From Prunus persica (taxonomy: Eukaryota; Streptophyta; Magnoliopsida; Rosales; Rosaceae): 64,000 nt of DNA. This document shows, piece by piece, positions 1 through 13,383 of this stretch. The stretch spans positions 25,315,791 to 25,379,790 of the forward strand of contig NC_034010.1 of NCBI RefSeq assembly GCF_000346465.2. Direction: 5' to 3'. Position 1 is the stretch's first letter. Every line of letters starts with the position of its first letter. A program made the position numbers and the translations under genes. The notes under the pieces were generated by a model. That model made no database searches. It saw only the letters and a program-made list of their open reading frames with translations, and was not told the DNA's origin.

Positions 1-56
1 ACCATTACATGTCATATGGTGATTGGTGATTCGTGATTGAGCACCACAATAATATC

Positions 57-233
57 AACCTGCTGCCAAGATATATCTGCCAAATTAAACAAGCCAATGT
101 TCGTTTTTCATTTTAAAATCAACATAATTAAATGAGAAATTCGAACTCAAAATCTCTTTTAATATTTAAATAAATAAAAAAATAGCTAGAGCAATATTTC
201 AAACTTTTGGCAGATATATCTTGGCAGCAGGTT
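57..233. repeat. MITE-like element with perfect 28-bp inverted ends
   Basis: Positions 57-84 and 206-233 are perfect reverse complements of 28 bases (core CTGCCAAGATATATCTGCC), enclosing about 120 bp of AT-rich DNA. Short length, long inverted ends and no ORF fit a MITE or a foldback element. I could not find a clear target-site duplication. A small-RNA hairpin precursor is an alternative reading. Confidence 0.6.
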
Positions 234-2424
234 TGTGGACCGAAATTCTGTGGGATCACTAAAACTGTTTTAGAATCTTAACTATTTGGGGGCTGCTTTC
301 TCTTTTATAATTTAATCATGTACATCTTCTGGTTCAATATATCATTTATGCTAATTGCTCAAATATATATGTATCGCATCAAACGGCTCTTAAAGGAATT
401 GTTTTTGGGTTGAAACCTCAACTTTCTTTATAGTATCAGAGTGGATTGTCTACGTGTGAAAGCTCAATGGTCATACGTGCTCCACGTCACTTAACATGTG
501 TTGTCCACGTGTTATGCTTGAAAATTCGCCATACACATTAAAAGGTTGAGAAATCTAACAATGATTTAAGGAGTTGGATTTCTCTCTATTGCCAATTGCT
601 TTTGAATGGACCTCAACTTCCTTGACAGTGCAACATTTACAATATGCATGAATTATTGTGAATGGGGATCTTTCATCCAATAATGGAGCCAAGAAGCAAA
701 TATATGGGTAGTACACTGCCGGATTCTTTGGGCTGCAGTAAGTTCCTCCTTTCTTGCAGATGGGACAAATGTATCATCATATCTATCTTAGAAATTAATT
801 GTTCGAGTGTCTTTTTATTTTTTTATTTTAGTGGAAATAACACATAAAAAAAGGCCCTACCCCCTTGACTAAATTAGATAACTATTTACCGTCAACCTTA
901 TCACTGCCTTCCCTCTACAAGGAATTGTACGCACATTGGTGATCATACAACATCTGGATATCCATTATGCACCACTAAAGTCTAAGCCCTATATCACTGG
1001 ATTTATCCTTATCTCTTTTTATGCACCATTGAAGACACACATTGTGCATGCATCATAATGCTACCTGCGACTGCCACACAAAAAAAAATCAGTAGCTAGT
1101 CCTCTTATATGTATATGCGTTTGATTTTGATTGACGAGAAATGACTTTGTTGCGGAGAATAAGGGTGGGCTAAGCCCAAACCAACATAAAGCAACTACAG
1201 TTAGGTTCTGCTACAGATGTGGTTAGTTGAATCCCATTAAATTTGCATACTGAAATTGCCCCAATTTGGTGGTTTGCCTAAAAACGGCCCAGTGGATGTT
1301 TATTTCCGGGACAATTTTTAATTTTGTTTTGTATCCATATTCCCAAGGCAGTTAAACCCCAAAATGAACTACCCTTTTGTTCTGCTCACAATCTCTGCAT
1401 CTCTGCATAGACTTTAATTTCTATGAATTATTTTGATCTGTTTCTCACAGATTTGATGGCCAAAGCATTGTAAACTTGCAAAGATTGCCTCCTTCCTTTG
1501 CTTCCGAAGGGGTTGGGCCTAGCAAGAACTGAGAATCGAACTATTGTTGGTTTTTGGTAGGCTGCGGGGCCATAAAGAGCTAAAAAAATTCATAGCTTGA
1601 AGAACTTATATATGAATATATGATGGCCCTCATTATATGTAACTGTCAATCAAGGATGCCATTTAAAAAGAAGTCTAGAAGAAGATATTAACATCAAAAT
1701 GTTGTTGGTTTGTGATATTTTAATAGAAAAATATATCACACACCAGCACCTTTTAATCCATCTTATTTACAAACAGAATATTGGGCACCCATCTCCATGA
1801 CTATATATTATAATCTGCTATATATATTTAGAACTTTATCTCGTAGCTGGTGCTATCACCGTGACATGCAAATTCGGTAGAGATTTAATGGGTAGGGACT
1901 ACACTACTGTTATTCTTATTTGTAGTTATGATATGCACTATGCAGGGGGAGGGCCACACCGTGAAACTTGAGGTGTCGGCAAGTGTTGTATAAATTGTCA
2001 TTGTGTGTGCCTTGCTTTGTCTTGCAACAGTGATGTGTCATGCTCATGTGTGTGTATATATTTATAGATTATATAATTAATATGTATTATTAATGTTAAT
2101 TATGAATCGGAATTTATTTTAAATCAAGCAAATAACATGGGGATCCTAGGATCATCCTACGTTGGATTTTATATATTCAGTACTCTTATTTGCTTTTTTC
2201 TCTTTTTTCATGATAATATAGAAAGAAAAAAGACATGATAAAATGGATGGAAACTGGCTGGCAAGAACAATGATACAGTAATTTGTCCCTATACCACTTC
2301 TTTAATTCTTCTCTTAACCATACATTATACATTATGTATAGTATTAGATTACGAATATGAATTAACTAGTTCTTGATTCGCAGTTTGATAATATATAAAA
2401 TAACCAATCATTTCCGATGGCACG
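234..2424. other. Intergenic, no gene seen
   Basis: AT-rich sequence on both strands with only short chance ORFs (for example 662-847). I saw no conserved domain, RNA gene or transposon ends here. It is the 3' flank of the small minus-strand gene that ends at 2425. Confidence 0.5.
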
Positions 2425-3109
2425 TTAATTATCATCAGAATGCTTGGAGGACTCCTGTATCGTGCTTCGGATCAGTTGGCTTGTCTCTTCCTCAGACATT
2501 GCATCTTGTTTGTTTGTTGATTGTGCATAAGCCTCGAAGAATTCCTTGTTCTCTTTAGCTAACTCATTCCATACTGCACCAAAATCACTCCAGATCATGA
2601 CTAAGCTACTGTTCTAAATTCGAAGTAACATTAATATTATCATATAGATCGATATGAACCTCAAACATTGCTTGAATTCTTTGCTTGCATGTATATATAT
2701 ATGTGCGCGCAAGAGCGCTCGCCTGCGCTCGAACAGCAAAGGGCTTTAAGAAGAGAGAGTTGAAGAGAAAAACTAACCAGTGGAGGTAATGACAGGTTTG
2801 ATGTTTGCATGTTTAGATAGGGCTTCCATGCAGTCCTCTTTAGTCATGTGGAAGATCAGGCACGTTTCTATCAGGTGGTGCACCTATTTCAGGTTGGTCA
2901 CCAAAATCACACACATTCATTATTAAGCATAAACATCATAAAAAAAACATAAACAGAAATTAACATAAATTACATATATATATATATATATTTATCTCTC
3001 CATCAAGAAAATGATGAATATTATGCAACTAACCAAACAATAATAAGAGACTCGAGTTCTTTGGTATCTCAGTTACCAAGTGTATGTATGTTGCAGAAGA
3101 ATCTGCCAT
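2425..3109 (-). CDS. Plant protein 1589 family (TIGR01589-like), 3 exons
   Basis: A small gene assembled from splice sites. Exon 1 is 3109-3077, exon 2 is 2883-2778 and exon 3 is 2573-2425, with GT-AG junctions, giving 95 residues. It starts MADSSATYIHL, then VHHLIETCLIFHM, the block TKEDCMEALSKHANIKPVIT, and WNEL-KENKEFFEAYA, ending in an acidic Ser-rich tail. This pattern is the plant-specific 1589 domain, as in Arabidopsis At3g55240. Members have been linked to light-dependent development and repression of photosynthetic genes; that role comes from the family, not from this sequence. No transmembrane segment or signal peptide is seen. All codons join in frame with no stop, so the gene looks intact. 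Its exons are too short to stand out as open frames. Confidence 0.85.
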
Positions 3110-3675
3110 TATCTCTCTGTAGATGTGTAACTTTAGAAACAGAAGAAGACTGCAGGGATTGGGGAGTGAGAGAGTGTTAATATATAGACATTGACAAATA
3201 TGCACACACACACACCCTAAAAAAAAAAAAAAAAAAAACTTAGTGTACTTAAGAATTAATTAACAGTGTCACATCATATAATATAACGAGCTAATAATTA
3301 AAAGCTCTATTTGACTTTAATTTCCGTGTTAAAATAGGGCATGTGGGAGAGATGAGTCCACATGGGGCGATAGATGATAGTTGGTTGAGACCAAGGTCTT
3401 AAATATCTGGAGTTTTGGAAATATGGAAATATCAACAAAAATATCGGGAAAGTATAGATATCGGTAAAAATTGAATCAAAACGACAGAAATTGTGATGAA
3501 AATATGAAAACTTCTAATGAAACTTTAGAAGATGTTCATTTAGTCAATTATCTACTAATTTGGGAAAAAAAATTAAAGCAAAATGTATTGCATAGTAAGT
3601 TTGAGTAATTTAAGTTGAGTATACTGCGAGTTGATAAACATTGTAACTTAGAAAATGTGTAATATATATATATAT

Positions 3676-3860
3676 ACAGTCCTGATCTCTTGGACTACAG
3701 GGGTCCAAGAGATTTGTGGTCACTCACCGTTAGATGTAAATTCAACAGTTCACTCACTCTTGCACTCCTTTTAAAAAACTTTTTTGAACCATTGGATTAA
3801 TATCCAACGGTAGGTGACCACAATCTCTTGGACTCCTGTGGTCCAAGAGATCGGGACTGT
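3676..3860. repeat. MITE copy 1 with nested palindromic ends
   Basis: The element starts ACAGTCCTGATCTCTTGGAC and ends with the near reverse complement (one mismatch). Each end also contains its own palindrome, CTCTTGGAC-n-GTCCAAGAG. It sits inside a TA-rich stretch, so the target duplication cannot be resolved. A second copy lies at 4532-4715. Confidence 0.75.
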
Positions 3861-4531
3861 ATATATATATATATATATAGCCAGAAAGGCTTAAAACTGA
3901 AACATTCAAAAGCCTTTGCACTTGACTAATAAAAATACTTAAACAGAAGCCATTTTATTAAATAGGGATAAAATTGTACGATCACAATTTTATTTATATT
4001 AAAACAAATAAATTATAGTGATTAAATAAATAAAATTAAAGGAATTAAATAGAAAAAAGAAAGAAAATAATATTAGAAATTTAAGTAATTAATAAGGATA
4101 TGAAATAGTAACTAATTAATTAATCGAACTCTTTTCGGCAAGATTTTAAGAAGCTAATAAATACCATCTATTTAGCAAGGTGCTACCATGAGAATGGCGT
4201 GGAGGTTTGAACCGCCTACACAGCATGCACGAGTAACAAATAATGTTATGACACATGTGATAAGAGATCTTAGGATCAGATAAGTGATTTACAAATGACC
4301 ATATAATAGTATTTCAATCTTGCCCATGTTATCAAAATAAGGTATAGTTCCTTTTCCACAGTAATGAGTGGGAGGGCCCACTCTAGAACTAAGAAATTCT
4401 TGTACGCATCCTAACACCTGTGTTATTCTTGTTTGGGATCATTTATTTTTATTTTTTATACAAGCGATATTTAAGAGTGGGGGAATCGAACCTAAGATCT
4501 CGAATGCAGAAGGTCAAAGCGTAATGTAACA

Positions 4532-4715
4532 ATGTCCCGATCTCTTGGACCACAGGAGTCCAAGAGATTTGTGGTCACTCACCATTGGATGTAAATTCAA
4601 CGGTTCACTCAATCTTGAACTCCTTTTAAGAAACTTTTTTAAACCATTAGATTAATATCCAACGGTGAGTGACCACAATCTCTTGAACTCCTGTGGTCCA
4701 AGAGATCAGGACTGT
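4532..4715. repeat. MITE copy 2, same family as 3676-3860
   Basis: Same organisation as the copy 850 bp upstream: inverted ends with GTCCCGATCTCTTGGACCAC, an interior with two ATCCAACGG-like blocks and the nested CTCTTGGAC palindrome. Differences are scattered point changes. It is non-coding. Confidence 0.75.
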
Positions 4716-5077
4716 TACTTACAGAAGCCTAGTGTAAAGTATAATTAGAAACGTTCAAATTATTCCCCCATTGACGTGAACTTTTTAATACTCATTGATT
4801 GATTGCCACTAAATAAGATTCATAGTTGGCTCAAATGAAAGCAAATAATAACTGCTACATGCCACTGCGTTCTATTGCGTTCTCAATTGACGGTGTACAT
4901 TTTGTCCAGCTACAATCTTTTTTTGGTTCAAATATGACTTCGAATATACGGAGTAGAAGGCTCAGTCTTATTTTGGGTACGTATATGCAACAAGGACCAA
5001 TAATTGAGCCAAAATGTAATTGATGCTACACGCTTCGTCCTACTTTCTGTATCTTTCTCATGCATTTTGTCATTTAA

Positions 5078-5735
5078 ACTCTAGTCCCTCTCTTCCAAAA
5101 AATCCTTCTAAAGCCGTTTTCATTTTGAGGGGGGAGAAAACCACTGTTCTTCCTCCCTATCTTATCCTCTCATTTTCAGAGACAAAAGATTTTCCTTATT
5201 TGTCTTCATTTTGTTATGATTTTCCTCCAACCATCACAGGCGACTACGTCTCGACTTCGGATCTCCACCTGCGTTTCAGCATCGGATCTCCACCACCATC
5301 CTTTATGAGGTTTCTTTATGTTGGGAATAAGTCACAGAGACTCTTTGTGTTCTTTATGTAATTTTCACATCTCCTTTTGTGAGAGCTTTTCACCTATCCT
5401 TTTGTGAGAGCTTTTCACCTCTCCTTTATGAGATTTTTCATCTCTCATTTGTGAGAACTTTTCATCTCTCCCATGTGAGAATTTTATTTGCATTGTAATG
5501 ACTTGGTTTTTTCAAGCTTTATCTTTTTTATTATTATTATTCTGAATTTGCAATCTTAGTTGGGATGACTATGCCAAAGTTTCTTTGATTCTGCGTGATC
5601 GTTAGTGGATGCACATCAAATTATCTTAATTTTGATATTAGACCGCTTCGTTATTGTAATGGTCTTTTGTGGCTAGTTTGTATTGGCTCTTTGTGGCTAA
5701 TGACTTTTTTGCCTGAATTATGAATTCAATCTTAA
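5078..5735 (+). mobile_element. LINE-derived non-autonomous retroposon (third copy)
   Basis: About 650 bp that match, in reverse orientation, the elements at 26212-26852 and 55014-55662. Shared landmarks are the TTTTGAGGGGGGAG leader, the GATCTCCACCTGC(G/A)TTTC block, repeated 'GTGAGAGCTTTTCACCTCTCC' like units and the 3' part with TATTAGACCGCTTCG. The other two copies show a poly(A) end and a 19-bp target duplication. This copy has diverged more and I see neither. The open frame at 5020-5361 falls inside the repeat and is not considered a gene. Confidence 0.6.
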
Positions 5736-7417
5736 AATTTATATAAAATAAATAATGAGATATTTAGTGATATACCAATTCTTAGCACTAATATTATAGA
5801 TAAACCCTACACCATTGAATTTCTATAAACAAACCCAAAAAAAACTCAAAAAATAATAACTGGTCTTATTGAATATAATATTGATTATTAAATTACTTTG
5901 TTGCCCTATTGAGTGTTTTGAGTATTTTTATGAGATTTTAGAGTTGGGCTTGTTTTAAGAAATTGATGGCAGTTTTGTAATTTATAAGAAGTTAAAAGCC
6001 TATTTATTATGTTGTAAATGGGCTTTAGGTATGTTTCTAAAATCCATTTTATATAGGATATTTTTATAATTTGGACTCATATATTGAATATAATAGTGAA
6101 TCTCCCATAAATAAATTGAGCCAAAAAGTATCTTGCTCATTTGGGCTGAAGTCCTCTTATAGAAGGGACAAAATATATCGTCATAGGCTAGCTATGTTGG
6201 TCAGGCTTAGGAGGGTAATTCTATACACACCCAAGAATTTTCTCTGGATACCATAATCATCAGACAATTAATTTGCACCCTTCACTCAAGTTTGAGTTTT
6301 CCTTTTCATAAATTAAATTAATTTAAAACATTTTAAATTATCGCTTATATAAAAAAAAAGCAAAGAACTAATATTTCGTGTCATGCTTGATTAAACTTGA
6401 TAATGATTTGAATGAACAAGTTAAAGTGACAAAAATGTCCACATAATTAGAGAAAATGGTCCCTCCCCAAAGGGTATGATGAGAAGAATGGTTGATGGAG
6501 GCTAGCTGGCGTCAACAGTATTGTCAACCAGAGTTTGCACTAGATTCACTCTTCTATCAATTCTCAAATAAATTGCCTTTCCTTTTCTTGTTAAATAATT
6601 AACTAATATATAGAGACTACAGAGAAACAAACAAAATTATGTGGGTTTCCAGTTGTGTGACGGTCATTCTCTTGATTTGAATTCTAATAATGGCGGATGA
6701 CCTTTTTTTTTTTTTTTTTTTTTTTGCATCCTTCCATCCAGGTGGATTTAAGTAAGTAAGCTACCTCCATCCATCACTCAGAAAGGTCTGGATTTGAAGT
6801 TGAGAGCTTTGGCTTTTTGTAAGACATTTGGGGGATTGAAGGTTTTAGAGTGTTAAGACACATCACTGAGTTCATATGGTTTATAAATGAACCAGAACTT
6901 CAATGGACTAAATCATTCTAATCAGAAAATTGTTGTGTATGTGGGATTTGATGCTCTAGAAGATTTTATATTTTATGACTATATTCTCTGCCTTGTCATT
7001 CGCTAAGACGAGACAACTTGTTTGTGCATGAAAAACACAAAGTTGAAGTTGAAGCAGGTTCCTACCTTGTCATTTGCCCTTTCTCTTCAATATTTTTTCT
7101 CGACTGTAAAATGGAATTTTTTATCTAAATTAAAAAAGAAAAGAGACGAAAGAAAAAAATAGAGTAGATCGTCTCTTTTCAAAAAACTCCATTTCCAGAC
7201 ATGACTGAAAATTCCTATAAGCATTTACTCCTTGCACCGATATTCACTTGTATTAAGAAAAAGAAGAAATGGCATAACTTTAGTGGCCCTTCTTATTAAT
7301 AATAAGTGCCGCTAACTAATTTGACTTCCAAGTACCGAACGACCAAGTGGATTTTAGAATAGTTAATTCATTTTATTGAAATTAGTTGAGGTTAAAAAAT
7401 GTTAGAACTAAGACTTG
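5736..7417. other. Intergenic, no gene seen
   Basis: AT-rich sequence with a 23-T run near 6703-6725 and no coding or RNA feature I can support. Confidence 0.5.
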
Positions 7418-7716
7418 TGAGGGTAATAGGGAGGCCCGCACGAGTGAGTTCTGCAAAGTAACAGCGTCAACACTCGGCCAGCCTATAACCCCTCCATAAA
7501 TTCATGCGCACATTATGCGTTGCGCGGCGAGCGGCTCTCACCGCTCGCTTTGTTTTCCTTACTCATTAGTTTAAGGCAAGTTCAAACGTTGCGCACCATC
7601 TTGTATTTATAGTGCTCTACTCGGAGCAACTCGCTGTTGATTTTCGATGTGGGACAAATCGTCTTGGAAAGTTAGCCTTCTCCTCCACCGCTTCCAAGAC
7701 TAGTTTTATCCTTACA
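7418..7716. mobile_element. Solo LTR (299 bp)
   Basis: The segment begins TGAGGG, ends CTTACA (TG...CA) and is flanked by the 5-bp direct repeat ACTTG (7413-7417 and 7717-7721), the hallmarks of an LTR-retrotransposon terminal repeat. No internal region or second LTR is adjacent, so it is probably a recombined solo LTR of a small element. It is GC-richer than its surroundings, contains a perfect 8-bp stem hairpin at 7527-7548 and the GATGTGGGACAAAT motif common in plant LTRs. Confidence 0.7.
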
Positions 7717-8194
7717 ACTTGTGCCTCCGCTGCGCAGATTTCTCAAGCACATCGCAATTTGGGCGCATTTCGCACTGGAATATAAACATTTAAAATCAAG
7801 TTACCAACATGTAGACGCTAGAATGAGAAACAGAAAATTAGTCCTGGAAAGCTAACATGTAGAACCACTGAAACCAAGTTGTTTCTAGCCTTCTAGCAGT
7901 AAGAAACACAAATCGGAAGAGCACGTACAGGGGGGAAGGAACATGGATTGAAGAACGACATACTCATCAAATCGTTGTGTGAAAGTTGATTTTTTACATT
8001 TATTCAAAGTGCACTACTTACAATTTGTCTTCTTCTTTTTTTCAACGAGAGCTCATGCAATACATTTTACAGCAAAGAAGCCTAATTAAATGGAAATAAT
8101 CAACCCTGAAGAGCTTAAAAAAATGGGATGAATATGTTCAAATATAAAGCTGCCTTGCAAAAATTTAGGCATCATATATTACATGTCAAGAAAT

Positions 8195-9682
8195 TCAAGA
8201 AGATTTTCGTGACAATAGTGGTTCCAACTGAGGGTCAATATCCTTGGAGCCAGACTCCAGTTCGGCCACAGATGAATCCTCTGCTCTTTGCTTAATCAAT
8301 CTCTGGAAGGGACTCAGTCTCTCTTCAGACGATGGGTCTGCTGCCTTAGGTGTCTCCTTTAAGCTCTGCACATGCTGAAGGCAAACTTGAACAGCATCGT
8401 GCACTCTCACAAAGTACCACTCCTTACCAATCAGGTCCACTACACCTGCTCTTGATAAGGTCATCAGAACTTCTCGATTCGGATTGGAAATTGCTATCTG
8501 GATATCCCGCAACTTGTACTCCTGATACAAGTCTTTTAAGGCTTGAACGGCACTGGAGTCTATATACGTTACAGCTGCAATGATGATAGATATACAATTC
8601 AGTAAATCAGCAGAATCTTATTTTAGATCAGCCTTATGAGCAAGCTAAGCCGGCATGATGTTTCAATGCACATCTAGTCATTAAATGCTTCTTAATAACT
8701 GAAGAGGAAGACAAAAATTGAAAGAAAAAAGAAAAAGGAATGGGATTAGCAAGACTTACGCGCCATCTCTATGATAACAAAATAAATTCTTTCAACTTCT
8801 GGTCCACGACTGGTAGACCTATCAACCTCAACTTCATATTCCCGTAGCCTGAAGGACAAAATTAAATTGACTTGAATATGCTTTCTTAACTGGGGAAATC
8901 GGCAACTAACTCGGTTGTAGAGACTTGCTAAGTAAATAAACTGTGGTACAATGAGATAACCAGATTGATTAGATTTATAATATATCAAAGTGATAGAGCA
9001 TGAAATTGTACCTGTCCTTTATGTAACTAATGTTTGCAAAATAAATAGGTGCATCAATCCGAACAATCACAATTCCATTATATGTATATGCTTCTGGATA
9101 CTGTTGAGTATTTCTATACACAGTTGTGCCTGGAAGACGCCCCAAGACAGCTGCAGCATACAAAAATTTATTGAATAATCAAATTCTGGAATTAGCATAC
9201 CCCAAAATAAATGTATCTTTATGCTTCCAATCCTTAAAAAGCAAAATATACATGGAGGAAATATGTTATTTTGTCAATGCAAAAGGATTGGCCAAGGCTT
9301 TCAGAAATTATCATTACATGTACTGTCGTTGATTAAAAAGTCCATGAAATACAAATAACAACCAGAAAGGTAGATAGAGATGAAGATGAAGACAATGATG
9401 ATGATGACAACAACAGAAAAGAAGATGATAGCATGCTGGACCTTCTAACTGGAATCATAGATAGTTGAAACATGAAACAAGTGAAATACCTAATGTGTGG
9501 TAATACAGGAAGCTATGAACACGGTGCATCTACTTATGTGCACAGACTTTTATGATCAATTGAACTGCACTTACCAATATGCGGATTTGCTGATTCATGA
9601 ATGACAAATGCAAGTGAAACACCTACCTGCAATCACTCAAGCACATTAAAACTAAATGATTATAAAAGAAAAAAGGCACATA

Positions 9683-9762
<80 letters not shown>

Positions 9763-12700
9763 CGTGAGAAGTTTAATGATATTTATGCAACTTGTATGGT
9801 AATTGATTGTCCAAAAGCTTGAGCCAATAAGAAACCAATTAAAGCTATATATATCAAGCTAATGCAAACTAACCCTGAAAACTTGCATTGAATGGATGCA
9901 TAATTCACCATCTGAACTGTCTATCTAAGATTCAGGTACTGAGCAACATTGGATTATTATCATGGAAAGGTTTTGTCTAGCGCAACTGTTGATAGTTATT
10001 ATGCCCTAATCAGTCTTTCTCGTAAAAAAATGCTGATTCTTTTGGGTATAAAGAGTTAGAACGAGTCTCCCAAAACTAACATTGCTTCATTTCTATTGTA
10101 TAAATGAACTATTTCCCCACTAGATACTGATAAAACAGCTTCAAGTACTCACCCCGACAAGGACGCCAATCTCGATGCCAAGGAACAATGTTGTAGTGCT
10201 TGTAATAGTCCAAAGAAGAAAATCTTTCTTATCCACACCCCATAAAAATATAGCCTCTTCATAATCCACCTGAATTGGATTACATAATAGATTTTAAAAT
10301 ATTATTCATAAAACTTTACCTGCAGGACAATGTTATGTATGCATAAAAGCCAATAAAGATGATCCTGTAAGGGCATCGGATCCCATAATACAACTAAATC
10401 AAATAATATTTTCTACAAAATGCGATATCTACTGAAATGCCAACTCATGTGGTTATTAAATAGTAAAATTACATGACAACAACGAAAGCTCAAAATGTAA
10501 GCACAACTCTTCAGAATTTTAGAATACCCACCAGGCCTATTACAGCAGAAATCACAATGGCAGCGAGAGCACACTGAATTACATAAAGAACAAATCCCAT
10601 AGTTAGGACATCAAATTGGAATGACAACAGTGATAAAACAAGTAAACACATCATTTGACATAATAGCAAAGATGCCACCTTATGTTTTCAAATTTTTGCA
10701 ACTAGCGTACATCCCCATGAATAAATTTCTAATAGAATGTAATGAGCAAGAAGGATAGCAAACGACATATTCTAATGACTAGGAGCAGCAAAAGCCATCA
10801 ATCATGAGCTTCACAAGATTATATTCCTAAATGAAAAGGCAAATGCAATAAGATGGAACTAAACCTGCGGTATATATTCAAACAGTGGCGTCATAAATAG
10901 GAGAGCGCAGCCCATCAAGACTCCCATAACAAGTCCAGATAAGCCAGATTTAGCTCCACTTTCATGATTCACAGCTGACCTAGAAAAAGAACCTGCACGA
11001 CTCCAAAAAGTATAAAATATATCAAAAATATAATATATATATATATATATATATATGAAAATCCTGCCTGCAGCTCTTAGAACCTCATAGGCATCACACC
11101 TGTTGTGGGATATGCCGAAAAAAATGAACCAAAAATATTGGCCACACCAAGACCGAACAACTGGTTAAAACAAAAAAAGATTCATTAGATTATAGGGTAC
11201 AGTTTCCTTGCTTGCTACCAAATGACTTAATCAAATTCACCAAGAATCATGTATCAAGAAGCAATAGTAATACAAAGACAAACGGATAAGCATGCAGCAA
11301 ACAGTTAAGCTTTAATCACAAAGTTCTTACTTAAACTTGTATTTTTGTTTTTATTGATAACCAAGAGCTATGGTTTTGAGCACATGCTCTACCAATTTTT
11401 CCAAAAACATACCTCTTGATTTGAGTCCAGCTCATACCCATTCTTTGCTGCTAATGCTTTTGCAATGCCCACAGATTCCTAGAGATACAAATAAATTATC
11501 ACAGTACTGATAGATATGATCATTTAAACAGAGAAAGCAAAGCTACAAGTAAAAGGTTCTATGGAGCTCATCTTACCAAAATAGCTACACCAGTAATCAG
11601 AAGTGCGGTGGTGATCAAAGACGTAGCATATCCAAAAGCTCTAGGAATAGAAAAGCTTGGTAGGCCCTGAGGTATATCTCCTACCTAAACAACAGTCAAG
11701 ATCCTTTAGTAACCTACTACTAACTTAAAGTTCTGTCGAATTCGTCTATGAGAAAAGAGACATTACATGAAAACAGAAGGAATCATACAACAGGAAAAAT
11801 AGCAACATAACTAAATAGGATGTTTTCTGTCTCCTACATTGACACTTATTCAATTTTAAAACAGGCACCAGATTAGATTGTGACTATTTAGGAAACTCTA
11901 TCATTCTATGTAACAGGCCTGCATTCCAAATTGGCAAGCTCACCATGCTCTCTTTACCATCCCAATTTTCAAACAGATGGCATAACAAAGCTTGCAAAAC
12001 TCTACATTGGTTATTTTAACTATTAGAGAACGATAGGTAGTGAATCTAATAGAGAATGAATAACTAACTAGGAAATTCTTCTTCTTTTTTTCTTCTCAAA
12101 TATCCTGGATGACAGGTTCATGAGTGTTCACAGGCTAAGATTTTAGACAGGTGCACAACAGCAGACTTATGGCTGACAGAATGTAGACAAAAACAGAACA
12201 TTCCATGTATAATCTATTACTAAAGCAAGCATAAACAGAACGTGAGAAAAGTATACTGTAATCACTACATTGTTAGATTGAATAACTGCCAATTAAAGTG
12301 AATCTAATATACATCACACTCACCAAAGATATGGAAGATGGATTAAATATTTTTACAAAAATTGTGCCCGAAAGAACAGCTGTGAGGGGACCTGCTGCTC
12401 TCAGGAAACGCAAGTACTTCCTTGTTTTTCCCTGAATGTATACAATTATAATTAAAGGCAAAATTATGCTAAAGAAATATATTCCAAAAAGTGCAATAAA
12501 AAAGCTCATACCAAGTGTTTCATGATCAAAAGTATTGCAAGAATGACAGATCCCATCACAAAAGGAGGCCATGAGAACTACAAAAGAAAAAACCTGCCGC
12601 AGTTAAGAAAGGGAATTGATAAGTAAAACACAAAGCAAGACACAGTCACCAGTACGGTTAAGTTACGTATGAAATTATCAGTCATTTTTTGGGGCATAAT

Positions 12701-13326
12701 GAATGTTAAAACCATGGTCTAGTATCAGCACATATGTTATTGTGTTGATAGCATTCAAGATTGATGTGATTCCAGGTATTCAGGTTTCAAGGTTCTGGTG
12801 CAGATTGATATTCGGTGAAGTGATGGTGCAAAATAACCATCAAGTGTAGTGTACAAATTAACTATAGCGGACCAAGAGCTTTTCTTCCAGTTTCCGCTTA
12901 TTGGTTTCACTTTGATTTACTGATACTCCATTTTCAAAACCTACCCACATGGTTGAGTTTCCCAAAATGATGTCTTAGAGACTGAACATCTGATGATTGA
13001 CTCTTGTCAGTCTCACTTCATGCATACACAAATAAAATATTAACAGAGCTCCATCATCAAGGTCAACCATCTATGACTTTGAAGGTTGGAAATAAGGCTT
13101 GAATGGATCTGGGTTCACTCTGATCTTTAGACTTAATCCCCACACATCATCCATTAAGTTGTTCACAGTTTGTATCTTGTGGAAACTGACTGTAAACCGT
13201 TGTAAAACTAACTGCAAGTGATAGACTTGCATTCTTAAATATACTAAATCAACTCCCCTTGTATATTATGGCATGTGGACATCCCTCAAAGAAAAAACGA
13301 AGTTGTCACCTATTTGCAATTTCCAG

Positions 13327-13383
<57 letters not shown>

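Noticed and set aside
5020..5361. 113-codon plus-strand frame
   Set aside because: Falls within a retroposon leader shared with two non-coding copies; no conserved protein.
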